Below, one piece after another: positions 38,447 through 47,626 of a stretch of DNA of 64,000 nt. This DNA comes from JBBQYD01 sp942493075. Its GTDB lineage: Bacteria > Verrucomicrobiota > Verrucomicrobiia > Limisphaerales > UBA8199. Every line of letters begins with the position of its first letter. The first letter of the stretch is position 1. The notes under the pieces are model-generated. The model did no database searches. It saw nothing but the letters and a program-made list of their open reading frames with translations, and was not told the origin of the DNA. The translations under genes and the position numbers were made by a program. Location: the NCBI GenBank assembly GCA_942493075.1, contig OW818681.1, positions 744,001 through 808,000 on the forward strand, written 5' to 3'.

Positions 38447-38812
38447 TCAGCCTTGGAATGCTTCCCGGACAATCGAAAGATAGCTCTTCTCCTGCGGCGC
38501 GACCTGGTAGTCGCTGGCTGCCAGCTCATTGAGCAATTCAAGGACCTGGTGCCGCTGTTCAGAGCTGGTGAAGTTTGCGGCAAGCAACGACGTGTGCGCG
38601 CGAGCCTCGGCGGCGCTCTGCGAATGGCGGCTGATCCGGGTTACAGATGCGTCGTATTGCTTGCCGCGATCATAATCGGTCTCGTATCCGAGAGCCGCTA
38701 GCAGACGAACGATACGTTGATCTTCCGCAGATGTAAGCCGGCCGTCCGCATACATCGCAAGCATCGCTAGATCCAGAAGCGCCATTCTTTGCTGTTCTGT
38801 AAAATTTTTCAT
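38447..38812 (-). CDS. TerB-like (tellurite resistance / DjlA-like) domain protein
   Basis: The 121-residue protein is all-helical, with the TerB-like segment LLDLAMLAMYADGRLTSAEDQRIVRLL at the start, including the conserved A(D)G-(x)-x-E pattern found in TerB and DjlA domains, which often bind metal or partners. No membrane segment. Start at 38812 (ATG before KNFTEQQRMALL) chosen over 38842. Exact role unknown; no other ter genes nearby. Confidence 0.75.
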   Translation of the reverse strand: MKNFTEQQRMALLDLAMLAMYADGRLTSAEDQRIVRLLAALGYETDYDRGKQYDASVTRISRHSQSAAEARAHTSLLAANFTSSEQRHQVLELLNELAASDYQVAPQEKSYLSIVREAFQG

Positions 38813-38877
38813 AGTCGTGTCAATAATGGGCGGACCTTTCAACGGTACATGCTGGGCGCACGGCTACAAGTAGAAAT

Positions 38878-39062
38878 GGGATGGCAATGCCGGGTCTGGC
38901 ATCCCCTCGCGGGCACCACTGCACGGGAGGACACCCCGCATCTCGGTGTTGAAGGCCCGGTGTCCTCACCGGGCGTGTCTCGTTGTGTTCTCCCGCACAG
39001 GAGCATCCCGAAGGAATCCGAGCTATAAGCCCGGGTGGCGCGAGGAACGAACGCCACCCCGG
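38878..39062. repeat. Structured intergenic region with nested palindromes
   Basis: The divergent gap between the TerB-like gene and rpiA (38813-39189, 377 bases) contains several inverted repeats: GGGATG / CATCCC near 38879-38905; an outer pair CGGGAGGACAC (38924-38934) with GTGTTCTCCCG (38985-38995), enclosing a perfect inner hairpin GCCCGGTG-TCCT-CACCGGGC (38955-38974); and CCGGGTGGCG (39031-39040) with CGCCACCCCGG (39052-39062). The last has the loop GAGGAACGAA, shared with a palindrome at 53463. An AAAGGAGG stretch at 39131 has no start codon behind it. Likely a REP-like palindromic cluster. Confidence 0.6.
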
Positions 39063-39189
39063 TGACCTCACGAGGCGTTCATCCCCACGGTGAGCCGGTG
39101 GAAGGTGCAGCATCGTCACGATGGCGTTTTAAAGGAGGCATAAGCCTGAGCTCTGGAATTCTACTTCAAGAAATGCCATTTTGTGCCCC

Positions 39190-39876
39190 ATGTCTGATTT
39201 GGACCGTGAGAAGAGATTGGCTGCCGTTCGCGCGGTGTCTGAGGTTCAGCCTGGAATGATTGTGGGTCTCGGGACCGGCAGCACTGCGACATTTGCCATT
39301 CGTGAACTGGGACGCCGCGTACGGGAAGAGAGCCTCAAGATCATCGCTGCAGCAACGTCCGTCGCCACCGCGCGTCTCGCGGTCGGCGAAGGTATCTCCG
39401 TCGTTCCATTTGAACAGGTTTCTGAGGTTGATCTGACCATCGATGGTGCAGACGAGGTTACGCCCCAGTTGCAAGGCATCAAAGGCGGCGGGGGCGCTTT
39501 GCTTAGAGAGAAGATCGTCGCGTCCGCATCGAAGCGGGTGATCATCATTGTCGATTCGAGTAAACTGGTTGAGACCCTTGGCCGATTCAAACTGCCGGTT
39601 GAAGTGCTGCCGTTTGCGGCGGCGTTTGTTGAAGGTTCGCTAAAGGGCTTTGGGGTTCCCCTAAGCCGCCGAATGCGACCGGATGGCTCTCCATTTCTGA
39701 CGGATCAGGGCGCCTACATTTTCGATCTGCTCCTCGGAGTGATACCGGACCCGAGCGCTGTCGCCAGAAGGCTGAGCGAAATTCCAGGAGTTCTTGGGCA
39801 TGGCCTGTTTCTTTCGGAAATTGACGAGGTGTACCTGGGGCAAGGCGATTCTGTTGAGATTCTTCGCCGGGGATGA
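39190..39876 (+). CDS. rpiA: Ribose-5-phosphate isomerase A
   Basis: RpiA interconverts ribose 5-phosphate and ribulose 5-phosphate in the pentose phosphate pathway. The 228-residue protein has GLGTGST (26-32), the catalytic block DLTIDGADEV, KGGGGALLREK and the C-terminal PVEVLPFA. Length is normal. The ATG at 39190 is preferred; a TTG at 39181 is in frame. It is followed by a 303-base gap before the GH43 gene. Confidence 0.95.
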   Translation: MSDLDREKRLAAVRAVSEVQPGMIVGLGTGSTATFAIRELGRRVREESLKIIAAATSVATARLAVGEGISVVPFEQVSEVDLTIDGADEVTPQLQGIKGGGGALLREKIVASASKRVIIIVDSSKLVETLGRFKLPVEVLPFAAAFVEGSLKGFGVPLSRRMRPDGSPFLTDQGAYIFDLLLGVIPDPSAVARRLSEIPGVLGHGLFLSEIDEVYLGQGDSVEILRRG

Positions 39877-40027
39877 AATTGGGATCAGTTGATTATTAGG
39901 CGGAAAGCCATCAATTCCAGCACCACGGACGAACTCTAAAAGGGCTATGGCAGGACTTTGTGCTGCGATTCGATTGCAGGGATGCTGGTCGAACCGAAAA
40001 TCAGTAATGTTTGCAGCCACCGGCCCC

Positions 40028-40130
40028 CTTCGATTCCACCCTGGTGTGCTCTTCCACCTTGGGTCTTCGCGTCTTAGCGTGATCACTTTGAGGCTTTTTG
40101 TCCCTCTGCTTTCCGCGAACTCCGCCAGAA
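40028..40130. repeat. Possible dispersed ACGC-type intergenic repeat remnant
   Basis: The gap between rpiA and the GH43 gene (39877-40179) holds no gene I can support. Read on the minus strand, it contains AGTGATCACGCTAAGACGCG followed by AAGACCC, preceded by GTTCGCGGAAAGCAGAGGGA. Wording of this kind (ACGCTAAGACGCAAAG) is, from memory, a dispersed repeat in many bacterial genomes. Only one copy is seen here. Confidence 0.3.
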
Positions 40131-40179
40131 TTTTTAATTTTCTCCACCTCCCTTTTATTCTATGCTGCATCTATCAACC

Positions 40180-42015
40180 ATGAGCCGGATTCTATTACTA
40201 CTGTGCCTCTGCACCACGTGGGCGGCGGTTGCTGCCGAAGGTGGTTTTCTGTTTGTGACCTTCAAAGGCGAAGCCACTCCACAAACGGAGCAAATCTACT
40301 TCGCACTGAGCCGGGACGGGCGCAAATGGGAGGCGCTGAACAAGGCCGAACCGGTGCTGGTCAGCAAACTCGGCGAGAAGGGTGTTCGGGACCCCTACCT
40401 GCTTCGCTCGCATGATGGTCAGCGATTCTATCTGCTGGCCACTGATCTATCGATTCACCTGAAGAACGATTGGCATCGGGCGACACACGCGGGCAGCCGA
40501 TCCATTGTGATCTGGGATTCGACAAACCTGGTGCAGTGGTCCGAACCGCGCCTTGTGCAGGTCGCCCATACCAATGCAGGTTGCACATGGGCTCCGGAAG
40601 CTGTGTACGACGAGGACGCCGGTGACTACCTGGTCTTCTGGGCTTCAACCACCCGCGATGATGATTACAAAAAACAGAGAATCTGGGCATGCCGCACGAA
40701 GGATTTCCACACGTTCGGTCCTCCGTTCGTTTACATCGACAAGCCTACCCAGGTGATCGATACAACTATCGTGCGCAGTGGCACGAATTACTATCGGTTC
40801 ACCAAAGACGAACAATTCAAGGCCATTACTCTGGAGTATAGCCCGGGCTTGATGACCGGTTGGAGCACTGTCTCAAGCTTCTCTTTGGCCAAGATGACCG
40901 GGTATGAAGGCCCCGCTTGTTTTGTGCTGGATCGGAGGGAAAACGGGGAACCGGCAACGTGGTGTCTGTTGCTCGACTACTACAGCAAGGGCCAGGGATA
41001 CAAACCGTTCCTGTCGCAGGACCTGGCTGGGGGACAATTCTCTCCAGGACCGGATTTCGAATTTCCGTTCCGTTTGCGCCATGGGAGTGTGCTCCCTATA
41101 ACCGAAGCTGAATACGTCCGTCTTCAGGAAGTGTATACCACGGCGGCAACTGCCCCTCCTCCCGCGCTACCCGGCCTGAACGCCGACCCGCATATCGCCG
41201 TTTTTGGCGACACCTTTTACCTGTATCCCACGAGCGACGGATTCCCCGGGTGGAGTTCAAAGTCATTTAGCGCATGGTCTTCGCGGGACCTGGTTAGCTG
41301 GAAGAATGAAGGCGAAATTCTCAACCTGCCACGAGATCTGACCTGGGCGAAAGAGCATGCCTGGGCTCCTGCCATGGCGACCAAGGACGGCAAATACTAC
41401 TTCTATTTCAGCGCAGCACAGAATATCGGGGTGGCCGTTGCCGATTCGCCCGTCGGGCCTTTTAAAGATCCGTTAGGCAAACCGCTCGTTGCCAAGACGG
41501 ACTTTGAGAAAATGCAGGCGATCGACCCCATGGTTTTCGTCGATCAGGATGGGTCCGCTTATTTGTACTGGGGACAGGGGCGCTGCAAAGCGGTGAAGCT
41601 CAATCCCGACATGGTATCGTTTGATAAGGCCGAAGTGCGCGACATCACACCTCCCGGCTATAACGAAGGACCGTTCCTGCATGTACGGCAAGGCAAGTAC
41701 TACTTGAGTTGGTCCGAGTATGATACGCGAGATCCTCGCTATTCCGTAGCTTACGGCACGAGCGACTCACCGCTGGGACCGTTCACGAAAGGCCCTGAAA
41801 ACCCGATTCTGCGCCAGGAAGGCACTGTGAAAGGGGCAGGCCATCATTCCATCGTAAAAATGCCTGGAACTGATGAATGGGTGATCGCTTATCATCGTTT
41901 TCGGATACCGGATGGGGACGGGTTCCACCGGGAAACCTGTCTTTCGCCAATGCGCTATGACAAGGAAGGCCGCATTCTCCCAGTCAAAGTAACCGAAGGC
42001 ATCACCCGTAAGTAA
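40180..42015 (+). CDS. Secreted tandem GH43-type glycosidase
   Basis: The 611-residue protein has a signal peptide (to about residue 19) and two five-bladed beta-propeller modules of the GH43/GH-F type. Module 1 (about 20-305) has the triad candidates D71 (VRDPYL), D194 (VIDTTI) and E243 (YEGP). Module 2 (about 330-600) has D336 (NADPHI), D449 (AIDPMVF) and E496 (YNEGPF). Both triads are complete, in the order base, pKa-modulating Asp, acid. Family members remove arabinose, xylose or galactose. It faces the DegT/isomerase genes, with 29 bases between stops. ATG at 40180 chosen as it directly precedes the signal peptide. Confidence 0.88.
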   Translation: MSRILLLLCLCTTWAAVAAEGGFLFVTFKGEATPQTEQIYFALSRDGRKWEALNKAEPVLVSKLGEKGVRDPYLLRSHDGQRFYLLATDLSIHLKNDWHRATHAGSRSIVIWDSTNLVQWSEPRLVQVAHTNAGCTWAPEAVYDEDAGDYLVFWASTTRDDDYKKQRIWACRTKDFHTFGPPFVYIDKPTQVIDTTIVRSGTNYYRFTKDEQFKAITLEYSPGLMTGWSTVSSFSLAKMTGYEGPACFVLDRRENGEPATWCLLLDYYSKGQGYKPFLSQDLAGGQFSPGPDFEFPFRLRHGSVLPITEAEYVRLQEVYTTAATAPPPALPGLNADPHIAVFGDTFYLYPTSDGFPGWSSKSFSAWSSRDLVSWKNEGEILNLPRDLTWAKEHAWAPAMATKDGKYYFYFSAAQNIGVAVADSPVGPFKDPLGKPLVAKTDFEKMQAIDPMVFVDQDGSAYLYWGQGRCKAVKLNPDMVSFDKAEVRDITPPGYNEGPFLHVRQGKYYLSWSEYDTRDPRYSVAYGTSDSPLGPFTKGPENPILRQEGTVKGAGHHSIVKMPGTDEWVIAYHRFRIPDGDGFHRETCLSPMRYDKEGRILPVKVTEGITRK

Positions 42016-42044
42016 GGACCTTGCGGGTCCGCACTCGAGCTCTT

Positions 42045-43025
42045 CTACTTTGCTCCTGAAAGCTCCTTTAGCATCGCGATCTGTTTGCGCACGAGATCGG
42101 CTTCCGTCCCTTTAGGGGCCTTGCCGAGCGATTCATCTTCCACACAGAGATCGCCCGAATAGCCAGCTCTGCGCAGAATCCCGACGACGCGGCGGAAATC
42201 GATATCCCCTTGGTGGATTGGGGAATTGTATTTGGCATACTCCCAGCCCATCTCGCGCTTGATATTCTGTTTCTCTTTTGGATAGCCGATGCTCTTGCAA
42301 TGCGTATGCACGGCGCGAGGAGCAAACCGTTCGTAAATCTTGTACAGGTCTGCCAGGGGATGTCCCCACCAATAAAAGTTCGCGAAATCCATCGTCAACC
42401 CGAGCTGCGAAGAACCGACACCATTGAACAACCGCTCCAGAAATTCGGGATCATTGGTGACTTTCCCATGGTTTTCCACGCCGAATCGGATGGGCTGATC
42501 CTTGGCGATCTCGCACATCTGTTTGCAGGCTTTGATGGCGTATGGCTGGAACTCTTCCTTGCTCATTTTCGAAGGCACCACGTCAATGCGGATGGCAGGG
42601 ACCTGCAACGCCACAGCCGCCTTTACCACGCGCCCTGTCCATTCCATTTCCTGGTCGTAACGGGTTTCCAACGAATTCGCCATCATGAATGCGCTAATCC
42701 GGCAACCGTTCTTGGCGAGATCGTTTTTCAATCGTTTGAGCCCATCGTCTGTCCCCAGCTCATAACGGCCCTCTGGATGGACCAGGCCGGGGCATGTCAT
42801 ATCTGGGAGCACCTGAACTTCGATCGCCTCGGCACCCAAAGCTTTCATGGCTGACCACGAATCGGCTGTGTTCGCGGTTTTAAGCATCTCATCCCGGCAA
42901 CCAACAACCCATCGTTTGGCTGGTTTGGCGGCGAGCAAACTTGAGGGGCGCGCCAGCGCAGCAGCGGCGGCAACGCAGCCGGCGGCACAAATGAAATCCC
43001 GGCGAGAAAACTGTTTTTGAGGCAT
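42045..43025 (-). CDS. Tat-exported sugar phosphate isomerase/epimerase-type TIM barrel
   Basis: The 326-residue protein starts with a twin-arginine signal (FSRRDFICAAG, then a hydrophobic stretch to about 33) and has an AP-endonuclease-2/xylose-isomerase-like TIM barrel. Putative metal-site parts are IRIDVVP, FGVENHGKV, LTMDFANF, HTHCKSIG and CVEDES. The family includes keto-sugar epimerases and lyases that act on 3-keto-glycosides. Export by Tat implies folding with bound metal in the cytosol. It is in the same direction as the DegT gene, 72 bases downstream of it. Confidence 0.85.
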   Translation of the reverse strand: MPQKQFSRRDFICAAGCVAAAAALARPSSLLAAKPAKRWVVGCRDEMLKTANTADSWSAMKALGAEAIEVQVLPDMTCPGLVHPEGRYELGTDDGLKRLKNDLAKNGCRISAFMMANSLETRYDQEMEWTGRVVKAAVALQVPAIRIDVVPSKMSKEEFQPYAIKACKQMCEIAKDQPIRFGVENHGKVTNDPEFLERLFNGVGSSQLGLTMDFANFYWWGHPLADLYKIYERFAPRAVHTHCKSIGYPKEKQNIKREMGWEYAKYNSPIHQGDIDFRRVVGILRRAGYSGDLCVEDESLGKAPKGTEADLVRKQIAMLKELSGAK

Positions 43026-43097
43026 AGGTATTTTCTGTTAAACGGATGTTAACCTTCGTTGGTCATTGGTAAATGCAAAACGAGTGAATTGTTATTC

Positions 43098-44399
43098 TTA
43101 CTTGCTCCAGGCTCGGATGACTTTGATAAGCGCCTCCGCGATTTGCTCGCAGTGATGCGGCTCAAAAGTCGGATAAGCGAAACAGGTGAATGTGTGGCTT
43201 TGATGCCATACGGCGTTTGGCACTTTCACCCTCGAGTAATTCACGCTTGAGGGATTGGCATACTCCAGGGAGCGAAATGGGAACTGCGATTTGCCAAATG
43301 CGAGATGGTCCTTGTAGGCGCGCTCTGTGTGGCATTGCGGCCAGAACACTCTCCAGCAGGGAGCTCCCTCCGCACCGGCAGCCTTCACAAATTGATCAAT
43401 ATCGCAACGCATCTGATCCATATCCAATGAGAACGCGAGCACGAAAAAGCCGTTCTGCCGCTCAGGCGTATCGATCGGCGTAAACTTGATCTGAGGCAGT
43501 TCTTTCAACGCATCGATGATGATGTGGGCGTTCCGACGTCGGCGAGGCATATTCCATGAATCCATCCGGGCTAACTCAGCCAATCCGAGGGCGGATTGCA
43601 TTTCCGTCATGCGATAATTCCAGCCGACCATGTTGTGTATGTAGGAGAGTTTCTGCTCAAGTTGCAGCAGGTTGAGCCTGTCTTTCACGTCATAACCGTG
43701 GTCCCGGAAGCTGCGCGCAATCCATGCGAGTTCTTCGTCATCGGTGGTGACCATTCCTCCCTCGCCCCCGGTGGTAAAGGTTTTGCTTTGGCAGAAGCTG
43801 CACCCGGCGATATCCCCCAGAGTGCCTGTCTTGTTGCCCTTGTACACACCGCCGAAAGCTTCTGCATTGTCTTCGATCACCTTGAGGTTATGCCGTTTCG
43901 CGAAGTCCCGAACAGCATCCATGTCGCAGACGTTGCCATAGAGATGGACCGGCATAATGGCGCGTGTGCGCTCGTTTACGAGCTTCTCTGCTGACGCGAT
44001 ACTGATGCAGTGATCTTCAAGATTCACGTCGGCGAACCTTGGAATGGCGCCGGCCTGCACGATCGAAAAGCTGCTCGCGATGAACGTGTAGCTCGGCACG
44101 ATCACCTCGTCACCCGGCCCGATGCCCAAAGCCGTGAGCCCCACATGGAGCGCCGCAGTGCCGTTCGAGACGCTTACGGCGTACCGGCTCCCCTGCCATT
44201 CCGCAAACCGCTTTTCGAACTCCATCCCCTGGCGGCCAGTCCAATAGTTCACCCGGCCCGACCGGAGCACCTGCTCTACAGCCTGAATCCCTGCTTCGTC
44301 GAATGCAGGCCAATGAGGAAGCGGGTCACGAACGGCTGGGGTACCGCCTTCAATTGCTAACTGTTGGCCATTCCCGGGGGCTGGTGAATGATTGCGCAT
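43098..44399 (-). CDS. DegT/DnrJ/EryC1/StrS-family aminotransferase
   Basis: The 433-residue protein is a PLP sugar aminotransferase (AHBA/StrS type). The PLP lysine is in CQSKTFTTGGEGGM, with NGTAALHVGLTALGIGPGDEV and VIEDNAEAFGG also conserved. Members move an amino group between a keto-sugar or cyclitol and glutamate/glutamine. In this place it may make or remove an amino group on the locus substrate. The start at 44399 (ATG, RNHSPAP) is the nearest to the conserved core; 44420 adds seven residues. Confidence 0.9.
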   Translation of the reverse strand: MRNHSPAPGNGQQLAIEGGTPAVRDPLPHWPAFDEAGIQAVEQVLRSGRVNYWTGRQGMEFEKRFAEWQGSRYAVSVSNGTAALHVGLTALGIGPGDEVIVPSYTFIASSFSIVQAGAIPRFADVNLEDHCISIASAEKLVNERTRAIMPVHLYGNVCDMDAVRDFAKRHNLKVIEDNAEAFGGVYKGNKTGTLGDIAGCSFCQSKTFTTGGEGGMVTTDDEELAWIARSFRDHGYDVKDRLNLLQLEQKLSYIHNMVGWNYRMTEMQSALGLAELARMDSWNMPRRRRNAHIIIDALKELPQIKFTPIDTPERQNGFFVLAFSLDMDQMRCDIDQFVKAAGAEGAPCWRVFWPQCHTERAYKDHLAFGKSQFPFRSLEYANPSSVNYSRVKVPNAVWHQSHTFTCFAYPTFEPHHCEQIAEALIKVIRAWSK

Positions 44400-44496
44400 A
44401 GTCTGGATCTGATAACGCAAACCCGGGTGACCTGCTACACATGTTCCAGCTCATTCTGATATTTTTCCGACTTGCCCGCCATTTACCTCATTCCCA

Positions 44497-45378
44497 TCAC
44501 TGGGCAGGAGCGGCACCGAGGCGATCCTTCCATTGAACCCGGAACTGCCGGGGGCTGCAGCCTTTGAGTGCGAGGAACTGTCGGTTGAAGTTCGAGAGGT
44601 TCGCAAATCCGCAGGCAAAGGCGACTTCCGTGATGTTGAAGTCTTCTTCCATCAGAAGGGCACACGCACGTCCGACCCGCAATTCATTGATGAACTGTGG
44701 GAATGTCTTCCCAGTGTGGGCTTTGAAGAACCGGCTGAATGCCCCCTCACTTAGATGAACAATGCGAGCCGCCTCAGAAAGCCGGATAGGCTTTCCAAGC
44801 TGGCTATTCAGGAACTGAAATACGCGGTCCATCCGGTCCTCATCGAAGCCATCAGCGCGCGCAGCAAAGCTCGGGCTCGTGATCAGCTCACATTCCTTTG
44901 ATCCCGCCAGGGCCACAAGAATTTGCAGAAATCGAACAACCCGTTCCATGCCCTGAACCTCTGCCATCTCACGCAGCAGAAGACTGACCGCTTGGCGTGT
45001 CCGGCCTGTTACGTGCAAACCGCGTTGCGATCGCGCCAGCAGACGCCGCACAGGTTCCATGACGGGCTGTTTTAACAGCCCATCCCCCAGGCAGCCGGGT
45101 TCAAACTGGAGCAGCAAAAAATGGACCTTGGGCTGCCCATCACCGGACGGTTCAGCTTGCCAGATGTGGGGCAGATCCGGGCCAACCATGACGAGGTCTC
45201 CCGGCCCGAGCCTCGAGATGTTGTCCCCCACGACACGGTAGCCACTCCCGGACAAGAGCAGAATGAGTTCATACTCGGGATGCACATGCCAGGGACAATT
45301 GAACCCTGAACTCCGAAGCTCCTTAAACGTGAAGCCCTCCGGGGATTTAGTTGTGAGCCGCTGGAAAACCGCTTTCAT
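44497..45378 (-). CDS. AraC-family regulator with cupin sensor domain
   Basis: The 293-residue protein has an N-terminal cupin domain (about 20-110, CPWHVHPEYELILLLSGSGY...) and a C-terminal AraC DNA-binding pair of helix-turn-helices (about 195-285, IRLSEAARIVHLSEGAFSRFFKAHTGKTFPQFINELRVGRACALL...EVAFACGFANLSNFNRQF). It lies divergent to the Tat protein gene at 45466 and upstream of the DegT and isomerase genes, so it probably controls both arms in response to a sugar. Confidence 0.92.
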   Translation of the reverse strand: MKAVFQRLTTKSPEGFTFKELRSSGFNCPWHVHPEYELILLLSGSGYRVVGDNISRLGPGDLVMVGPDLPHIWQAEPSGDGQPKVHFLLLQFEPGCLGDGLLKQPVMEPVRRLLARSQRGLHVTGRTRQAVSLLLREMAEVQGMERVVRFLQILVALAGSKECELITSPSFAARADGFDEDRMDRVFQFLNSQLGKPIRLSEAARIVHLSEGAFSRFFKAHTGKTFPQFINELRVGRACALLMEEDFNITEVAFACGFANLSNFNRQFLALKGCSPRQFRVQWKDRLGAAPAQ

Positions 45379-45465
45379 GTTGGGAGGTCAACGCACATCA
45401 GAAAAGTATCGATTTAAGGTTGATAATGTGTAGAGGCATCCGACCGAAGCAAGCACAATGAAACC

Positions 45466-46647
45466 ATGGCCCAACTCACGCGCAGGAATTTCATCCAAAC
45501 GATCGCCCTTGGCACTTCGGGTCTTGTCGCCGGAACTGCCCTGCATGGTTGGAGCGGTACAGCCGTGCCGGTCCGCATCCTGGAACCCTTCCATGGGGCA
45601 GTCCTCAACAGGCACATGGGAGAAGTCGTTCCCGGCGGGCTTAAAATCAACGTCACCGGCGAGGCCCCGGAGCAGGACAAAGTGACAGTGAACGGCCAAC
45701 CTGCTCAACGCCAGGGACTCCGTTTCACCGCTGCCATCCTGCTTCGAGATAAGGAGACTGTCATCCGAGCCGAATCCAACGGGGTTTCAGGCAAAGTCCG
45801 GCACGAGGTGCGAGTCATTTGGGATCGCCATTCCGAGCCCCGCTACCGGTTTTCCATCGATGACAACAGCTTCTTCCTGCGCGACATCGCTCAAAAACAA
45901 TACGGATCTCTGTTCGACTGTTTTTACCTCAAAGTGCTGAAGGACCTTCATCAGCGTTATGGCACGAAATTTAGCCTGAACATCTATTATACGACAGGCG
46001 ACGGCTTCGACCTGACGCAGTTCCCAACCCGGTACAAAGGCGAATGGAAAGACAATGCCGACTGGCTGAAACTCGCCTTCCATGCGTATGCGAATGATCC
46101 TGATCGCCCGTACCAGGACGCTGCCCCAGAGAAACTGATTGGTGATCTCGATCTGGTGGCTGAACAGATTGTCCGTTTTGCTGGCAAGTCCACCTACGCC
46201 CCGCCGACAGTCATCCATTGGGCCATGGTCGATCCTGCGTCTCTGAAACCCCTATACCGGAGGGGCGTTCGCGCCTTGAGTGGCTACTTCCGTCCCTCCC
46301 AGGACGGCTGGGATATCAACTATCGCCTGGACGCTGAACGTTCGGAGTATCTTTGGAACCACGATGCGCTCATGGATTTCGACAGCGGCATCGTTTTCTC
46401 AAGAATAGATATTGTGTGCGACACCGTGCCGGTCGATCAAACGGTTCCAACTCTGGCCAAGGCAGCGGAGGACCCGAATCGGAAAGAGATCATGGACTTA
46501 TTCACCCACGAGCAATATTTCTGGCCGTTCTACAAGCGCCACCTCCCGGACCAGGTAACCCGGGTGGAAACCGCGATTCGGTGGGTTACGGAGCAAGGCT
46601 ATAAACCTGTGTTCTTCCATGAAGGCTTTCTGGGAGGAAAGGCGTAA
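45466..46647 (+). CDS. Tat-exported protein, polysaccharide-deacetylase-like (unassigned)
   Basis: The 393-residue protein has a twin-arginine signal (TRRNFIQTIALG). After a beta-sandwich-like segment (about 35-120, VRILEPFHGAVLNR...) comes a domain with RFSIDDN near residue 128 and KLAFHAY near 205, the latter like the NodB metal-site pattern of carbohydrate deacetylases, but only partly matched. The IDD could be the metal/catalytic Asp pair. I do not recognise a named family. First gene of the plus-strand operon, 87 bases from the divergent AraC start, and 46 bases before the NagB-like gene. Confidence 0.6.
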   Translation: MAQLTRRNFIQTIALGTSGLVAGTALHGWSGTAVPVRILEPFHGAVLNRHMGEVVPGGLKINVTGEAPEQDKVTVNGQPAQRQGLRFTAAILLRDKETVIRAESNGVSGKVRHEVRVIWDRHSEPRYRFSIDDNSFFLRDIAQKQYGSLFDCFYLKVLKDLHQRYGTKFSLNIYYTTGDGFDLTQFPTRYKGEWKDNADWLKLAFHAYANDPDRPYQDAAPEKLIGDLDLVAEQIVRFAGKSTYAPPTVIHWAMVDPASLKPLYRRGVRALSGYFRPSQDGWDINYRLDAERSEYLWNHDALMDFDSGIVFSRIDIVCDTVPVDQTVPTLAKAAEDPNRKEIMDLFTHEQYFWPFYKRHLPDQVTRVETAIRWVTEQGYKPVFFHEGFLGGKA

Positions 46648-46693
46648 AGATAAAACGATTGTCTTTGCGTCCGCCATAGTCTATTGAACCTTT

Positions 46694-47626
46694 ATGCCTC
46701 GCAAACTCAGCTCCATCGCTCCCGATTGGTGGGATTACACCACACTTGACGACGAAATCATCCGGGATGCCGCATCCCTCACACCGGAGAAAATGGTCAA
46801 GCTCTCGCGCCCAGGCTTCCGGGTGGTCATGTATGACGACTTGGCTGAGTTTTATCTGGCAGAAGCGCTTGAATATATAACAGCCTGGAAAGAATCCACC
46901 GCTGATAACCCGGTCGGAATCTGTGGGCCGATCGGACCGACCGAGCAACTCCCGCTGGTCGCCCGGCTGGTGAACGCTCTCGATCTCAAGCTCCATACCG
47001 CTCATTTTTGGGGTATGGACGAATGGTACCTGAACGGGAAAGAGGCGCCAGCCTCCCATCCGCTTTCCTTCGAGAAGGCTGACCGTGAACTCTGTTTCAG
47101 CCGCATTCGCAAAGAGTTGGTGATGCCCGATGCGAATCTCCATTTTCCCAAGGCAGACACGGCAGCTTATCGCAAAACATGGTCGGCGGGGGTTCGTTGT
47201 GCGGTAATGCAAGGCGGCCAGGGTGACGTGAAGCACTGGGCTTTCAATGATCCACCTCGGCGCAAAGGCAAATTCAAGGACGCACCGCCTTCCCCGGAAG
47301 AATACCGCAAACTCACAACCCGTGTTGTGGACCTGCACCCACTCACGATCGCTCAAAACGCCCGCACTTCCGGTGGCGGCAATATTTCCCTGGTGCCCAC
47401 TCAAGCGCTCTCGGTCGGTCCGGTTGAAACCTGGCAAGCGGAGAAGGTTTCTATTTGGCAGGCGGGCAACCATGACAACCCGTTTGGCCAGCGCCTCACC
47501 ACATTGATGATCGCGAAGAAAATCCCGGATGCGGCGGTGCCAATGTCGTTGCTGGCTGATCACCCGAATGTGCAGTTCAACTTTTATCGGCCAGGTATCG
47601 GTCGTTGTGATGTCGAGATGCATTGA
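46694..47626 (+). CDS. NagB-like sugar isomerase/deaminase with altered active site
   Basis: The 310-residue protein is like glucosamine-6-phosphate deaminase/6-phosphogluconolactonase. The phosphate-loop analogue is GICGPIGPTEQLP, and the FxMDEY block reads FWGMDEWY with D109 kept. The catalytic segment usually written GxDGHIAFNEP reads GDVKHWAFNDP: H181 is kept, D141-position becomes Val with an Asp one place earlier (D178), and the FNEP Glu is Asp (D186). It is longer than NagB (about 266). Likely substrate: an amino or keto sugar derivative without a usual GlcN-6-P fit. Inferred function only. Confidence 0.7.
   Translation: MPRKLSSIAPDWWDYTTLDDEIIRDAASLTPEKMVKLSRPGFRVVMYDDLAEFYLAEALEYITAWKESTADNPVGICGPIGPTEQLPLVARLVNALDLKLHTAHFWGMDEWYLNGKEAPASHPLSFEKADRELCFSRIRKELVMPDANLHFPKADTAAYRKTWSAGVRCAVMQGGQGDVKHWAFNDPPRRKGKFKDAPPSPEEYRKLTTRVVDLHPLTIAQNARTSGGGNISLVPTQALSVGPVETWQAEKVSIWQAGNHDNPFGQRLTTLMIAKKIPDAAVPMSLLADHPNVQFNFYRPGIGRCDVEMH

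Noticed and set aside
39131..39139. AAAGGAGG ribosome-binding-like site before rpiA
   Set aside because: No start codon lies at a usable distance; the next supported start is 51 bases later.
39661..40170. Minus-strand frame of 169 codons
   Set aside because: It spans rpiA antisense and an intergenic repeat; no family likeness.
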